A stretch of DNA of 64,000 nucleotides from Leptoclinus maculatus (Eukaryota; Chordata; Actinopteri; Perciformes; Stichaeidae), in contig JAVDOI010000011.1 of assembly GCA_032191485.1 (NCBI GenBank), positions 22,046,887 through 22,110,886 of the forward strand, given 5' to 3'. A program made the position numbers and the translations under genes. Positions 11,282 to 22,405 of the stretch are shown piece after piece. Under the pieces are notes generated by a model. It did not search any database, was not told the DNA's origin, and saw only the letters and a program-made list of their open reading frames with translations. The number at the start of each line of letters is the position of its first letter. The stretch's first letter is position 1.

Positions 11282-11954
11282 GCACTCTCTCTTTACTCTC
11301 TTTCCTTTTCATGTATGCATGTTTTTATTGTCCCGGAAAGTCATTTTATCACATTACATCCTACCACGTAATAGAGTGCTGCCGGGGTAACGTGTTATTG
11401 TAGGTCAATAAGCATGGGTTCCCTGTATAATACGCCACTGGGATTTTTTCATTAGATTGTGGCAGGAAATTATGGCAAACACGTTTTTGATACGTTTTGT
11501 TCAGTAAGTGCTGTTTTGTTCACCAATGAACATCACTTTTTGGATTTTTGAAGGATAAATGATTTTTCATTTTTTAATTGGCAGTGTTGGTTTGATATTA
11601 ATTAGGCTTGTAATTTGTATAGTTAATTCTAGTTTTGATTCAACATTTGATATTTTACATTTTTAATTCGAGGTTTGTGATTTATTAATTGAAGATTGTT
11701 AATTTGTAGTCTTGGTTTTGATTCAGATTTTGATTGAAAGTTTTTTATTTGATTTTGATTCAGACTTTGGATTTTGATTTTTAATTTTAAGTTGAAATTT
11801 GATTGAAATTTTTGGTTTTCATTTTTTATTTTAATTTTAGATTTTCAAAATTTTTAATTTTGAAATTTTCCGTAGTTTTGTACATTTGCATTGCTTACAT
11901 TTTCCACACATCAGAGCTACAGTTAGAATAAGATACCTGTAGGAAAGAGAGTTG
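11282..11954 (+). other. Leader-like, C-poor region upstream of gag
   Basis: About 670 bases between the solo LTR and the gag start. The part at about 11515-11870 is strikingly poor in C and made of irregular TTTTGATT/TTTTAATT-like runs. No + strand LTR and no clear tRNA primer-binding site is visible, so the provirus appears truncated at its 5' side somewhere in this interval. It carries two splice-donor-like motifs at its end. Confidence 0.55.
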
Positions 11955-11974
11955 AAAGGTAAGTAAAGGTAAGT
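11955..11974 (+). promoter_or_regulatory. Tandem duplicated splice donor (AAAGGTAAGT x2)
   Basis: Two adjacent identical 10-mers, AAAGGTAAGT, each a near-perfect eukaryotic 5' splice site, lie just ahead of the first gag ATG. In simple retroviruses the donor in the leader is used to make env mRNA. A good acceptor, TTTTGTTTTCACAG ending at 18272 in the integrase C-terminal part, and a weaker one ending at 18598 are candidate partners. Use is inferred. Confidence 0.6.
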
Positions 11975-11987
11975 GAACACAGGCTGC

Positions 11988-14417
11988 ATGATGGTAGCAC
12001 TAAGCACTCAAGAAGTGCTAGGAAGAGCTAAAGAAAGGATGGAGGATCTGATGGAACCCAAAGGTAGGGGAAAGGAATGGAAAAAGATGGAGAAATATCT
12101 GGAAAGATGGCAAAGGAACGGGTGCTTTCCAATAGAGACGGCCCCCAATGAAGAACACAGACGCAAAGTGTGTAGTGCGGCTGTGAAGGCTAGAAACGAT
12201 GCCACTGCAGATTATGAAGGAGCCAGTCGCATGAGCAAACGAGGTAAGAAGAAAGCCCTTGAAAAAGAACAGAAGAGGTGCGCAGACACCCAACGACTGC
12301 TCACCTACTGGAAGTTGACCCAGCCACACCTGAAGCTGATAAAGGACTGCCTGAGGTTCTGAAACCAGAAGTGACAGACTTCAAGCCCCACAAGACCGCC
12401 ACCACTACCGAACATGCCAACTCTGTGTACACATCAGTATACCCGGTATTGCCAGCAGCAGCACATGGGCAATCTGATCTTCCCCCACCTCCGCCACCTT
12501 ATAAGCACATAATAACCAATCCCTTCGCAGAACAATCCTCAGTTCAAGCAGTCGTGTACAAAGTAAAAGGAGGAACATTGGACATGACAATGGAAGAAGA
12601 GGAGGTACTCAGGCCAGAAGACTTCAGACTTCCAGACACCTCGGAAGAAGACACGATAGACCTGAACTTGAGGACTATAAGGAACTTCCAGGATGAAATA
12701 AAACAATTGGAACGCCAGAGAGAGAATAAAAAGAGAAAAGAAAAAAAGAAAGTAAAAAGCTTCCAGTGGACTAGTGATGGAGAGTTGCACAGTCTGACTA
12801 CCACACGAGAACTAGATGACGGACGAACAATGACAGAATCGGAGATGAAGCAAGTAGTGGGAAAGGATGGAGAACAGTTTGAAAGACTCAGACGAGAGAT
12901 GGAGAAAGAAGAAGGGTACAGAAAGAAGGAAGAAAGACAAAGAAGAAGTGAAGAACAGAAAAAACAAATAAGAGATGAAGAAAAGCAAAGTGAAAAAGAA
13001 AAGACAAAGAAAGTATCGAAGGATGAGAGTGAGAAGTTTGAGGCAAAAGGAACATTGACCCTTAAACCCTGGAGACATAGAACAACTTCAAGTGATGATG
13101 ATGATGATTATCCAAATAGCACTGATGATGAAGAGATGATGGGTGCAACTGGAGGTAGTCCACCTCTCAGACGGTCCACAAGGAACAGGAAGGAACCAGA
13201 CAGCTATAGAGAACATATATATCCTGTAAGAGGTGAGGTGCCACCATTACCCCAAACCCAACAATACCCCCTACTGGTGAAATCTAACGGACCAGCTGAG
13301 TTTGCGCCATGGGGACATCGAGACATGGACATACTGGAGAAGACACTGCCACCACTAGGAGGAGGAGCCACACCCTGGATCCGTCTCTTTGAAAAGCTCA
13401 CGGCAGCAGACAAATTGGCATTGGGGGACATACGTGCTATGATAATCCGAACACAGGGAACAGTTCAACTAAACGCCCTGGAAACAAGAACGGGAACATC
13501 CGCCAGAACGGACCAGACCCCATTCGACGGCTTCAGAGGAGCCTTCTGGGCGTCAATGCGGAGCATTTGGCCCACAAAACCTAACATGAATTCCCTCACT
13601 GGATTGAAGATAAAACCGGAAGAGGAAATTCATCAGTATCTGAAGAGAGCAGAAGTAGAGTGGCATGTGGCCACAGGGGGGAGACATGACAGCAGTGAAG
13701 CTACTACTGTTGTATGGAGACATACTGTACAGAAAGGCTTGCCCCAATCAGTACAGACAGCGCTGGAAGGAGTAGTAGGGTTGAGCAGCATGGAAGATGC
13801 CATGTGGAGAGAACATCTCACCCACTACAATCAAAAACACCAAACTGATGAAACAAACGGAGAAGAAGATCTGAAGAAGTTGACGCAGAGGCTGCGGAAA
13901 ATCCAAATAGCAGCGGCTGACAGGGAAATAACTAAGACACAACATGCCAAGAAACAGATGTCAGTAGCCGAGGCTCTGGCCCCTCGAACAGCCCCAAAAC
14001 CAAGTTGTACCCCCTGCTCCATGTCCAGTAGCTCTGGCCCCCCCAGTGGTATACTACCAACCTCCACCACAGAACGGAGGCAGAGGAAGAGGATATGGAA
14101 GAGGCAGAGGTTACCAAGCAGGTGGATATGGCCGACCAGGAAATGGAGAAAACCCAAGCAGGAACGATGAATGTTACTATTGTGGAAGATGGGGACATTG
14201 GGCCCGAGAATGCCCAAGACAAATGGGAGGAGGGATGCAGTACAGGGGGCCACCACGACGGGCTCCATTCCCACCTCAAAAATAGCAGTACCCAAGATCA
14301 GGTCGATCAGGTCCACCAGGACCACCTGCACCTCCCATCATGGGACCTCGACAGCAACAGATGCCCATGTCAACATCAAGACAGTGGGACGATGCTTACC
14401 AACAAGGTGAGTACTGA
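11988..14417 (+). pseudogene. gag: Endogenous retrovirus gag (frameshifted)
   Basis: Gag is the structural polyprotein of the particle. The first in-frame ATG is at 11988. The frame is open to 12362, continues in another frame (12278-14170), and returns to the first frame (14046-14285), so at least two indels interrupt it. Visible features are a proline run ending in PPPY (near 12481-12504), a typical late-domain motif for budding; a long Lys/Glu-rich, coiled-coil-like segment (about 12670-13030); a Gly/Arg-rich stretch; and one CCHC zinc knuckle (C-x2-C-x4-H-x4-C, 14172-14213) that marks the nucleocapsid. A TAG at 14283 splits the C-terminal part. The natural end is probably the TGA at 14415, in frame with the protease downstream. 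It is defective as it stands. Confidence 0.85.
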
Positions 14418-15209
14418 AGAAGCCCAGAAGATCCAGAAGCATGTGTGGTTTACAGGGCTCAGACAGAACCAATGGTGACCTGTAGCGTGGCTGGAGTTGA
14501 CGTTGAAATGATGGTCGACTCTGGTGCCGCAGCCTCATGCTTAAGAAACCTAAATGGGAAAACACCCCCACTCTCAGAGAAAACTATGAGAACGGTTGGA
14601 TATTCGGGAAAAACAGAGGTGCAGAGATTCACAACACCATTGGAAACCACGTTAGGAAGACAAAGCTTGCTCCAGTTCCTATACTCACCCAAATATCCAG
14701 TCAACCTGATGGGAAGAGATCTAATGACCAGAGTCAGAGCTGAAATTCAATGTTCGGCTGACGGACTTAGAATAACATTCAAAGGCCAGCCACTAACCCC
14801 ATGGCAAACACATGGAGGAAGAATTCTCTTTATGACGAATTCTGAAGAACCAGAAGAAAAGACTGAAGTGTTTTGGGCCAGGCTGCTACCAGGAGAAAGG
14901 GAGCAGCCTAGCGTCAACAAAACATATCAAGATTGGAAGGTATGGATCAACAGCAAAGGAGCGTATGGTCCTCCAATCGACCCATTCCATTGCACCTATA
15001 ACTACCTAAGAACATCTGATGAAGAATATACTGATGCATGGGAACAAGAAAGAGAAGGAGTTCAAGAAATGATCAGAGTCACTGACATCTTTGTGGGCCC
15101 AGAAGGAGTAGCAGCACATTGTGAATTCACTGAAACCCAAGCACAATGGTATGAGCTAAACCATGAAAGTGAACCCCATGTTACGCTAGCAATAGCAGCG
15201 GGTCAATAA
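14418..15209 (+). pseudogene. pro: Endogenous retrovirus protease region
   Basis: This open frame follows the gag TGA in the same phase and carries the retropepsin active-site triad in the context VDSGAAAS (catalytic Asp codon at 14517), with a downstream LMGRDLM segment resembling the conserved GRD region near the protease C-terminus. Retropepsin cleaves Gag and Gag-Pol during maturation. About 150 residues follow that I cannot assign. A TAA at 15207 separates this frame from the reverse transcriptase, which continues in the same phase. The stop looks like a disabling mutation rather than a natural boundary, but that is inference. Confidence 0.8.
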
Positions 15210-17143
15210 GCCCGTTCATTAGGACCAATGATGAAAAGAGCCCAGGAAATAACAAGCTGGAGTCCTACAGCCTCCCCGCTGCTTCATCACAGTCCAGACA
15301 AGACAATCTGGAAAATAGCACATTGCAGCAGAGAGAATTGCATATTGGAAAAGCAAGAGCTGGAAAGACACCACGGCCGTGAGTTGTCTGACCACCCAAC
15401 AGCGGAAGACTTGCTGAAGCGAATGCCAGAACAACTATGGGCAAAAGGAGATTATGATGTCGGCTGTACCCCACACCATACAGTGAAGATAGAAAAGAAG
15501 TCAGGACAGCCATCTGTGTGGAGACCACAGTATCGACTCGAGAAAGATGCTGGGGAAGGAATAGCAGCCACCATACATGGCCTGCTAGAAGCAGGAGTGT
15601 TGAGACCAGCAGACTCAAATTGGAACACGCCCATATTGCCAGTCCCCAAACCCAGAGGAAAGGGTTGGAGAATGGTACATGATTTGAGAGGTAAATCAAG
15701 CCACCAAGACAAAAGGTATCGCAGTGCCCAACCCATATGTGGCGCTACAGAACATAAGTCCACATCACCAGTATTTCTCAGTACTGGATTTGGCAAACGC
15801 ATTCTTTTGCCTGCCACTCGATCCCTCAAGTCAAGAAATGTTTGCATTTACCTTCCAAGGTCAAAGATACACCTACAACAGAATGCCTCAAGGGTTCAAG
15901 GATAGCCCCGGCATATTCAATGCGGCACTGAAAGAAGATCTGAAAGAACTTAAACTGCCAGAAGGAGTGACCCTGATACAGTACGTTGATGATATACTGT
16001 TGGCAGTTCCATCAGCAGAAAGCTGCCTGGCTGCAACTGAAGCTGTACTAAGAAGAGTAGCAGAATACGGTTACAAGATCAAGAAAGAAAAGACTCAAAT
16101 TGGAAGAAGACAGGTGACATTCCTGGGAAGAGTACTCTCAGGAAACAAGAAGAAGATATCACCGGAGCAGAAATCAGCAGCTCTGACCTATGCCAAACCC
16201 AAAATCATTCAAGAAATGCTCGGATTTCTGGGACTGACAGGCTATAGCCGAAGCTATGTGCCAGACTACGTCAACCTCACTCAGCCACTGCGAGACATGC
16301 TGACCAAAGTTGGAAATCAGAATCTGAAAGCGGAACTGATTTGGACGATTGAAGGAGAAGAAGCATTCATCAAAACCAAACAGTGTCTGGCTCATGCAGC
16401 TCCAGATTACAAATCAGATTTCCATTTAGACGTAGGAGAAAAGCAGGGTGTAGTAAACGCAGTACTATATCAGATGAGGAGAGAGGGAAGAGCAGTTTTG
16501 ACTTACCACAGTTCAAAATTAGATCCCATAGAACTAGGACAGGTAGGATGCACCAGACACCTAGCTGCAATAGTTAAAGCTGTCCAAAAGACCGCATACA
16601 TAGTTATGTGCCACCCTTTGAAGATACACACAGAACATGGTGTAGTTGCCTATTTAGAGACCCAAGCTTTCTCTCTAACAGCTATGAGAGGAGCTAGAAT
16701 ATCAGACACATTGACATCTATCTTTCACCTCAGAAGGAGTGAACATGACATCTGGGTTGCTGCATGATGAAGGCACTCATGATTGTGCAGAAGTGGCCAG
16801 AAAGGAGACAAAGATAAGAACAGATTTGAAAGGAGAAAAGGATCCAGACGCAGACATGACGCTTTTTTGTGACGGTTGTTGTTATCGAGGCCCAACAGGT
16901 AACATAGCTTCATATGCAGTTGTGGAGCAACTACCTGATGGGACATTGGTAGAAGCAGAAGCTGCCATCATTCCTCAACCTGCCTCAGCCCAACTAGCAG
17001 AAGTTGTAGGGCTAACTCGAGCCCTCAGTTTGGCGAAGGGCAGAAAGGTAAACGTTTATACTGATTCGGCTTATGCTCATGGTGCAGTTCATCTAGATGG
17101 GCCTCAGGAGAGGGGTTTTGACCAGTTCAGGAGCTCCGGTTAA
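15210..17143 (+). pseudogene. pol: Endogenous retrovirus reverse transcriptase-RNase H
   Basis: The reverse transcriptase N-terminal part (15228-15905) has the WNTPILPVPK and WRMVHDLRG motifs. It shifts frame near 15,690-15,720, then continues (15724-16767) with LDLANAFF (first catalytic Asp), RMPQGFKDSPGIF and the YVDD active-site box (15982-15993), followed by the thumb and connection. A second shift near 16,740 leads into RNase H (16739-17143), with an LFCDGCC start, the VNVYTDSAYAHG motif and acidic catalytic positions. The enzyme would copy genomic RNA to DNA in the particle. At least two frameshifts plus the upstream stop make it non-functional. Motifs place it among gamma/epsilon-like (class I) retroviruses; finer placement needs a tree. 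Confidence 0.9.
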
Positions 17144-18569
17144 GCACCATGAAGCGCTGAAAGAACTATTGGATGCTGTAATGATGCCAGCACAAATTTC
17201 GGTAATAAAATGTAAGGGTCACTCAAAGGAGAATGACTTTGAGTCAAGGGGTAATGATGCAGCCGACCTCGCAGCTAAGAGAGCTGGAGGGTACATTGGT
17301 AATGATACACAAATGTTGGTATTAAGTCTAAATGAATCACAACTAGCCCCGACTGAAAGTGACCTTGTGATATTACAGGAAAAAGCTGGTGCTTATGAGC
17401 ATTCACAGTGGTTGACTCATGGAGCGACCTGCAAGGAAGGATTGTGGAGGTCCCATGACGGACGAATGGTAGCTCCTGCTGAGCTAATGCACCTGCTTAT
17501 GATTGAAGCACATGGTCCATCACATGAGTCGAAGAGGCGGACATGTGCAGCATGGGAAAAGAATTGGTGGCATCCTTATTCCAAAGAAATGGTGGAAAAC
17601 TTTGTCACAGACTGTGTAACCTGCAATGGCTACAATAACAAATTAGTATACAAGTGTCCGATGGGGAGCTATCCTGTACCACGAGCCCCTTTTCAGGAAA
17701 TTTGTATCGATTATACAGACATGGGTGCTGATAACAGAGTGCGCGGATTGCGTTACATGTTAGTAATGGTGGATCGGTTCTCCCGATGGGTAGAAGCGAT
17801 ACCATGCAAAAATGAAGATGGTGCAACAGTGGTAAAATGGCTCAGAAATTAACTTATTCCGAGATATGGTATTCCGAGAGTGATCCATTCAGACAATGGC
17901 ACACATTTTGCTAATGAACATCTAGCAGCGGTAGAAAAGTGTCTAGGGATAAAACATAGGCATGGATCAGTCTATCATCCAGTATCTCAGGGAATAGTGG
18001 AGCGAGCTAATCAAACACTGAAAAGAAAAATTGCTAAAATCTGTCACAACACATCCATTAAATGGCCTGACGCTTTGCCTTTGGCATTGATGTCCATGAG
18101 AAATACAGAACACAACAACACTCATTTAACACCACATGAGATACTTACAGGCAGGCCAATGTCTGGCCCACCAAGGTCCAGTAGTCATGGCCCTAGCCTA
18201 GACTTGCTAACCCTAGAGATTGAAGAATACACTAGAGCGCTAACTAAAATGAGTCAAGTTTTGTTTTCACAGGTGACGAATGCAGAGACAGCAGCAGACG
18301 GAGGAAAGCAGGTTCCGGTTGTAGTACCAGGTAGTTGGGTGTGGATCAAAGTCCATAAGCGTAAGTGGAGTGAACCAAGGTGGACCGGCCCGTGGGAGGT
18401 AGTATTGGCAACCTCACATGCAGCAAAGGTAAAAGGTAAAACTGGAGCTGATTGGCATCACCTCACTCACTGTGCACCAGCTCAGGTACCAAGCCGAACC
18501 ATCGCAGAGACTCGATTGAACATCAAACAATCGAGTTTTGAATCTAAAAAAGTACCAGAAGAGAGTTAG
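17144..18569 (+). pseudogene. pol: Endogenous retrovirus integrase (one in-frame stop)
   Basis: Downstream of RNase H the frame opened at 17097 first carries the end of RNase H, then a zinc-binding HHCC domain (HGPSHESK ... CVTC) around 17510-17630. The catalytic core follows, with DDE residues in CIDYTDMG (about 17705), HSDNGTHF (about 17885) and IVERANQTLK (about 17995). A C-terminal SH3-like part with WTGPWEVV ends at 18569. The frame is interrupted once by TAA at 17850-17852 inside the core, with the same phase resuming directly. Integrase joins viral DNA to the host chromosome. Apart from that stop it is well preserved, suggesting fairly recent loss. Confidence 0.9.
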
Positions 18570-18583
18570 ACAGTACTGAAACA

Positions 18584-20613
18584 ATGTCTCTCCCACAGGC
18601 TAAACAATGGCATCCATTCAGAGACCCTAGATTCAGTGGGTTATGGAAGTCAGTAATAATCCTATTTTTTATTTCAATAGTTGCAGTAGTTTCAACCTTA
18701 GTGTGGGAAGCTAAAAATAAACAGGACCAGACCGAGATTCAAAATGTAGCACCAGTAGCTAATCAAATTAATCCCAGACGACGACGAGATGCCTCCCTGT
18801 CAAGACTCGACCGCGCAAATGTCACATTTACTCTTAAATTTAGGGTACAACATCATCGGTAAGATTTGATTATTGTGCCGTAGTCCCCTGCCCCAAGTAC
18901 GACAACACCTATAGTTGGATGGACAAGACATTGTGCACTGCTACTAACAAATGTGGGCCTGCTAAGAATAGATATGGTCAATTTGTTTCAGATCATGGGT
19001 GTGTCTGTGACTAATGGGAATGGGCATCTCTGAACACGGTCAGCGAAGGTTTGGAAAGTGATCCCAACCCAGGCTTTAAAGATTGATTAAGGATGATAAA
19101 AGCCCCGTCTTCACACCATATGTGTGAAGTGGGTCATTGCAACCCCTTGACGCTAACCTTGAAAGATCCAAAATTGACTGACAGTGGACTTTATGTATTA
19201 CAGGGACAGGCAACTGCAGATGAGCCTGCCCCACAAGGACTTCTTAGGATTGTTGTAAAACCCGCTAAGTTTATCAAACAGGTTGTAAAAGAAGCTGAGG
19301 ATCGACAATTGACTGACACCCCGTGGGGTGATGTATGGGATACAGAGGCTGGGTTCACTGACACCAATATGTGGCTGAAATGGGTACAATATTCGTCCTC
19401 AAGAGTGAGGGATGCAAACTGTATTGTGTGTTCAACATCTAGACCAATAGCAACCCCTGTACCATCAAGATTTCGACCCCTCAGCCCTGATTTTCGTTGT
19501 ATTTTAGCTTTGTTTACTAATAGAACTTTGCCCCTTCTTCACACCTGCCAAGAGCGACATTGGGATTACCCACCTGTGGCATACAGCGACCCACCTCAGT
19601 TTAAGAAGGCAGGAGGCCCATACGATTGTATAGTCCTCTAATGTTACTAAAGGACCCAACATGGGCCATATTACTGGAACAAATTGTAGCAGTACTCACA
19701 ATGCTAGTGACTATCATTTGAAGAGTATGTTGAAACAGACACAGTCCAGAGCTGACCTATGGTGGTGGTGTGGAGGAAAAACCTTGCATCCAATATTGCC
19801 TAGTAATTGGACAGGAACATGCGCGCTGGTACAACTTATATTGCCGTTTTATATTTTGCCAGTAAATGAAGCGACTTATCAAGACCTGGTTTCCCCACGC
19901 ACACATGCCAACAGGAGATCCAAGAGAGAGGCCAAGGCCCCGATTGGCTCATTTGATGACAGAGTGTATATTGATGCCATAGGGGTACCAAGGGGGGGGT
20001 GCCTAATGAATTTAAAGCTAGAAATCAAGTAGGAGCCGGTTTTGAATCAACATTTATTTGGTGGTCGACAATCAATAAAAATGTGGATTGGATTAATTAC
20101 ATTTACTATAACCAGCAGCGTTTTGTAAACTTCACCAGGGACGCCATAACAGGACTTCATGCACAGCTAGCGCAGACTAGTATAATGACCTTGCAGAACA
20201 GGATGGCATTAGATATGATTTTGGCGGAGCAAGGTGGAGTTTGTAGGATGTTTGGATCTGTCTGTTGTACTTTCATTCCAAACAATACAGCTCCAGATGG
20301 ATCGGTGACCAGAGCGTTGGCCGGATTGACAGCTCTCAGCTTCGAGTTAGCAGAGAACTCTGGTGTTGACGATAAATTCACCAGCTGGTTGGAGGGTATG
20401 TTTGGCAAATGGCAAAGTGCAATTGTGACAATCTTAATCTCTCTTTGTGTTGCCCTTGCAGTTGTGGTCCTTTGTGGAGGCTGTTGCGTCCCTTGCATCC
20501 GAGGAACTCTACTGAAGCTGGTTGATGCTGCACTTCTTAGGACAAGCGTGCAGGGAAATCAGTTAGGAGTAGATGATGAGGTTGAACTTGAAAGATTGTT
20601 GGCTAATGTTTAA
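18584..20613 (+). pseudogene. env: Endogenous retrovirus envelope gene (multiply frameshifted)
   Basis: The envelope glycoprotein precursor starts at ATG 18584, just after pol, with an early hydrophobic segment (about residues 21-40) followed by an RRRR cluster. The surface part changes frame near 18,850 and again before 19,093. It contains a CxxC motif (CIVC, about 19420) of the gammaretroviral type and a segment resembling an immunoglobulin F-strand (LTDSGLYVL, about 19177-19203). A furin-like RRSKR site (19913-19927) separates SU and TM. Another shift lies at an eight-G run (19992-19999). The transmembrane part (19999-20613) keeps a CX6CC motif (about 20242-20268), a membrane span (about 20419-20478) and a cytoplasmic tail. 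It is defective; the gamma-type TM organisation is clear. Confidence 0.85.
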
Positions 20614-20667
20614 TAAAGGAAACTCACCCTCGGTCCATAAAGGTCCGTTAGAGAGGGATTGTTTTTC

Positions 20668-21617
20668 TGTAGGTTGATTAACACACTCTGAAGAGTCTGA
20701 AAATAGTATTAGTAGGATTTTAGTATTAGAATTAGTTTAGTAGGATTATTAGCACCTCTTATGGTGAATAGAAGTGTCAAAATAAGAAGAATGTTACCAT
20801 GGGTTAAAGAGTTGCAATATATTTATCTATGAAATGTATTATGTTTACAGGAGGTTAACAGATAGAGGATATTATATATTACAGTATATTGACACATTGA
20901 ATGTATTAAGCCATATGTATAAGCCATAAAAGTATTAAACACTGAAATATTAAACACTGTAAGAGAAGAAGTATTAAAGGTCAGATAGGGTCAGATTTAG
21001 GGAATATTTTAGTGATTTAGGAACATCTTCATGAGGCATGAAGTAGAAGAGTAGGAGACAGGGAGACGGTGAGACCATAAAAGCAGCAGGAATGCGGAGA
21101 AGAAAATGCCAGGGTGATGACTACAAAGGATGTCTCCAGCTGTGATGGCTCCAGGAGGACAGAAGCAGGAGAGAGCAGGAGTCGACTTACAGCCATGTGG
21201 TTGTAAATAAGCCAGACATTGATTGGCTCAAGACATTAGCCAAGATGATCAATGTATAAGTAAAACCGATTGGCTCACCTGCAGTTTTTATGACGATCTG
21301 ACCCCCCTGTCTTTTCTGCAGTATAAAAGCTTTGTTTGAGGGAACAGAGACCAGACCCCACATGATCGCTTCACAGAACCTCCTTAAATGTGAGACCTGA
21401 GAGAGTGAAAGTGTGTGATCTCTGTTCTCGAGAGCATTTACTATTGATAGTTAATTCAGTTTGCATTTGATATTAAAATACTTGTTACACTTTTAAAACT
21501 GGATCCAGTTCGTTTTTGGTGAGACCTCACTGCTGAAAGTCGCAGCAGCAGAGGCTCTGGGGTCAGAGGCCCACCCCCCCCCTCTGTGCTCCTTTGTTTG
21601 TAACTTCTACCTTAACA
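20668..21617 (+). mobile_element. 3' LTR of the provirus (family 2)
   Basis: A roughly 950-bp LTR follows env after a short purine tract (about 20650-20659). It matches the solo LTR at 26357-27264 along its length, and its end (...CTTAACA at 21617) corresponds to that copy's TG...CA end. The start is less certain (20660-20690) because the first 30 bases have diverged. It contains a TATA box (TATAAAA, 21322-21328) preceded by two ATTGGCTCA (inverted CCAAT) blocks, and an ATTAAA polyadenylation signal (21472-21477). No matching + strand 5' LTR is present. Confidence 0.88.
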
Positions 21618-21920
21618 TGGTCTTGCCTCCTGCCGTGGTTCTGTCAAATGCATTGCATGTGTTATAACTCTGTTATGCTGTTCATTCTGTACACGACATC
21701 TATTGCACTTCTGTCCATCCTGGGAGAGGGATCCCTCCTCTGTTGCTCTCCCTAAGGTCTCTCCCTCTTTTCTCTCCGTTAAAGGGTTTTGTGGGGGGAG
21801 TTTTTCCTGTTCCGATGTGAGGGTTTCCGGGACAGAGGCTGTCGTATATGTATAGATTGTAAAGCCCTGTGAGGGAAATTTATAATTTTGGGCTATACAA
21901 AAATAAATTGAATTGAATAT
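21618..21920 (+). mobile_element. LINE 3' tail (L2/Rex-type, widespread in teleosts)
   Basis: This segment has the composition of a 3' untranslated tail seen very commonly in teleost genomes: a block around TCCTGGGAGAGGGATCCCTC, then GTAAAGCCCTGTGAGG, and a terminal TTGAATTGAAT run after AATAAA. It carries no coding sequence. I recognise it as a LINE tail from memory of the family and give only moderate confidence for the exact clade. Confidence 0.6.
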
Positions 21921-22327
21921 GCACATACTTTATATTTTTTCTTTAGGTTGTCCCATTTTATTTTGATTGCAAGGAAGTCACCCTCCCCTGCAGGAACATT
22001 TTCTCCAAAATTGTCCAAATTACATTGAGAAAATTATGAACATTTAAACAGTTATCAATAATGTTAACACAAGGATGCAAACTTAGAAGATTGACACATT
22101 TTACACAGCAGAATATACACAAAGTCACAAAGAAATCATTTACACGGATGCCTTATTGTGAGTTTAAAAATATAAAAGAAAAAGGTGACGGCAACAATAA
22201 CAAATCAGAAGTGTATTGTCCTCTCTACTGGTTGTCCTATTAGTAAAAGCTTTGTACAGGATGAGAGCTAATTTAACTGTAACCATAAGTACAAGATGGT
22301 CAAATGGAGAAATTACAAAAGGACTTA
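21921..22327. other. Non-coding interval
   Basis: AT-rich sequence with no recognised feature. A 60-codon open frame at 22061-22243 shows no motif. Confidence 0.6.
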
Positions 22328-22405
22328 ATTCCAAGCTACGGTTGACGGTGAAGAGGTCATCGCTCTCCCTCCTCAGCTTGATGAACTGAGCCGTTTGCTC
22401 CTGGC
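22328..22405 (-). pseudogene. Myb/SANT-like (Harbinger accessory) exon fragment
   Basis: On the minus strand, a TTTTGTTATAG splice acceptor is followed by a coding-looking segment reading FIKLRRESDDLFTVNR. It resembles the start of the Myb/SANT-like domain found in the second protein of Harbinger elements; the better-preserved copy in this window at about 40172-40258 reads LLIKCRSENDHLFTGKR at the equivalent place. After about 25 codons the similarity fades. It could be a remnant of another Harbinger copy or a host gene derived from one. Confidence 0.45.

Larger units (their letters stand above)
11282..21617 (+). mobile_element. 5'-truncated class-I-like endogenous retrovirus
   Basis: The order leader, gag, pro, RT, RNase H, IN, env, 3' LTR is that of a simple retrovirus. 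Gag and Pro share a frame across a single stop, as in gamma- and epsilonretroviruses, and env has a CX6CC transmembrane subunit. The element lacks a 5' LTR and primer-binding site and carries about seven frameshifts plus several nonsense codons, so it cannot produce virus. The inverted LTR immediately upstream is an independent insertion. Confidence 0.85.

Noticed and set aside
12008..14331. Several minus-strand open frames across gag
   Set aside because: Antisense shadows of the purine-rich gag sequence; no motifs.
18584..20613. Domesticated envelope host gene
   Set aside because: Several frameshifts and stops, and direct continuity with gag-pol and the 3' LTR. It is an ordinary decaying provirus gene.
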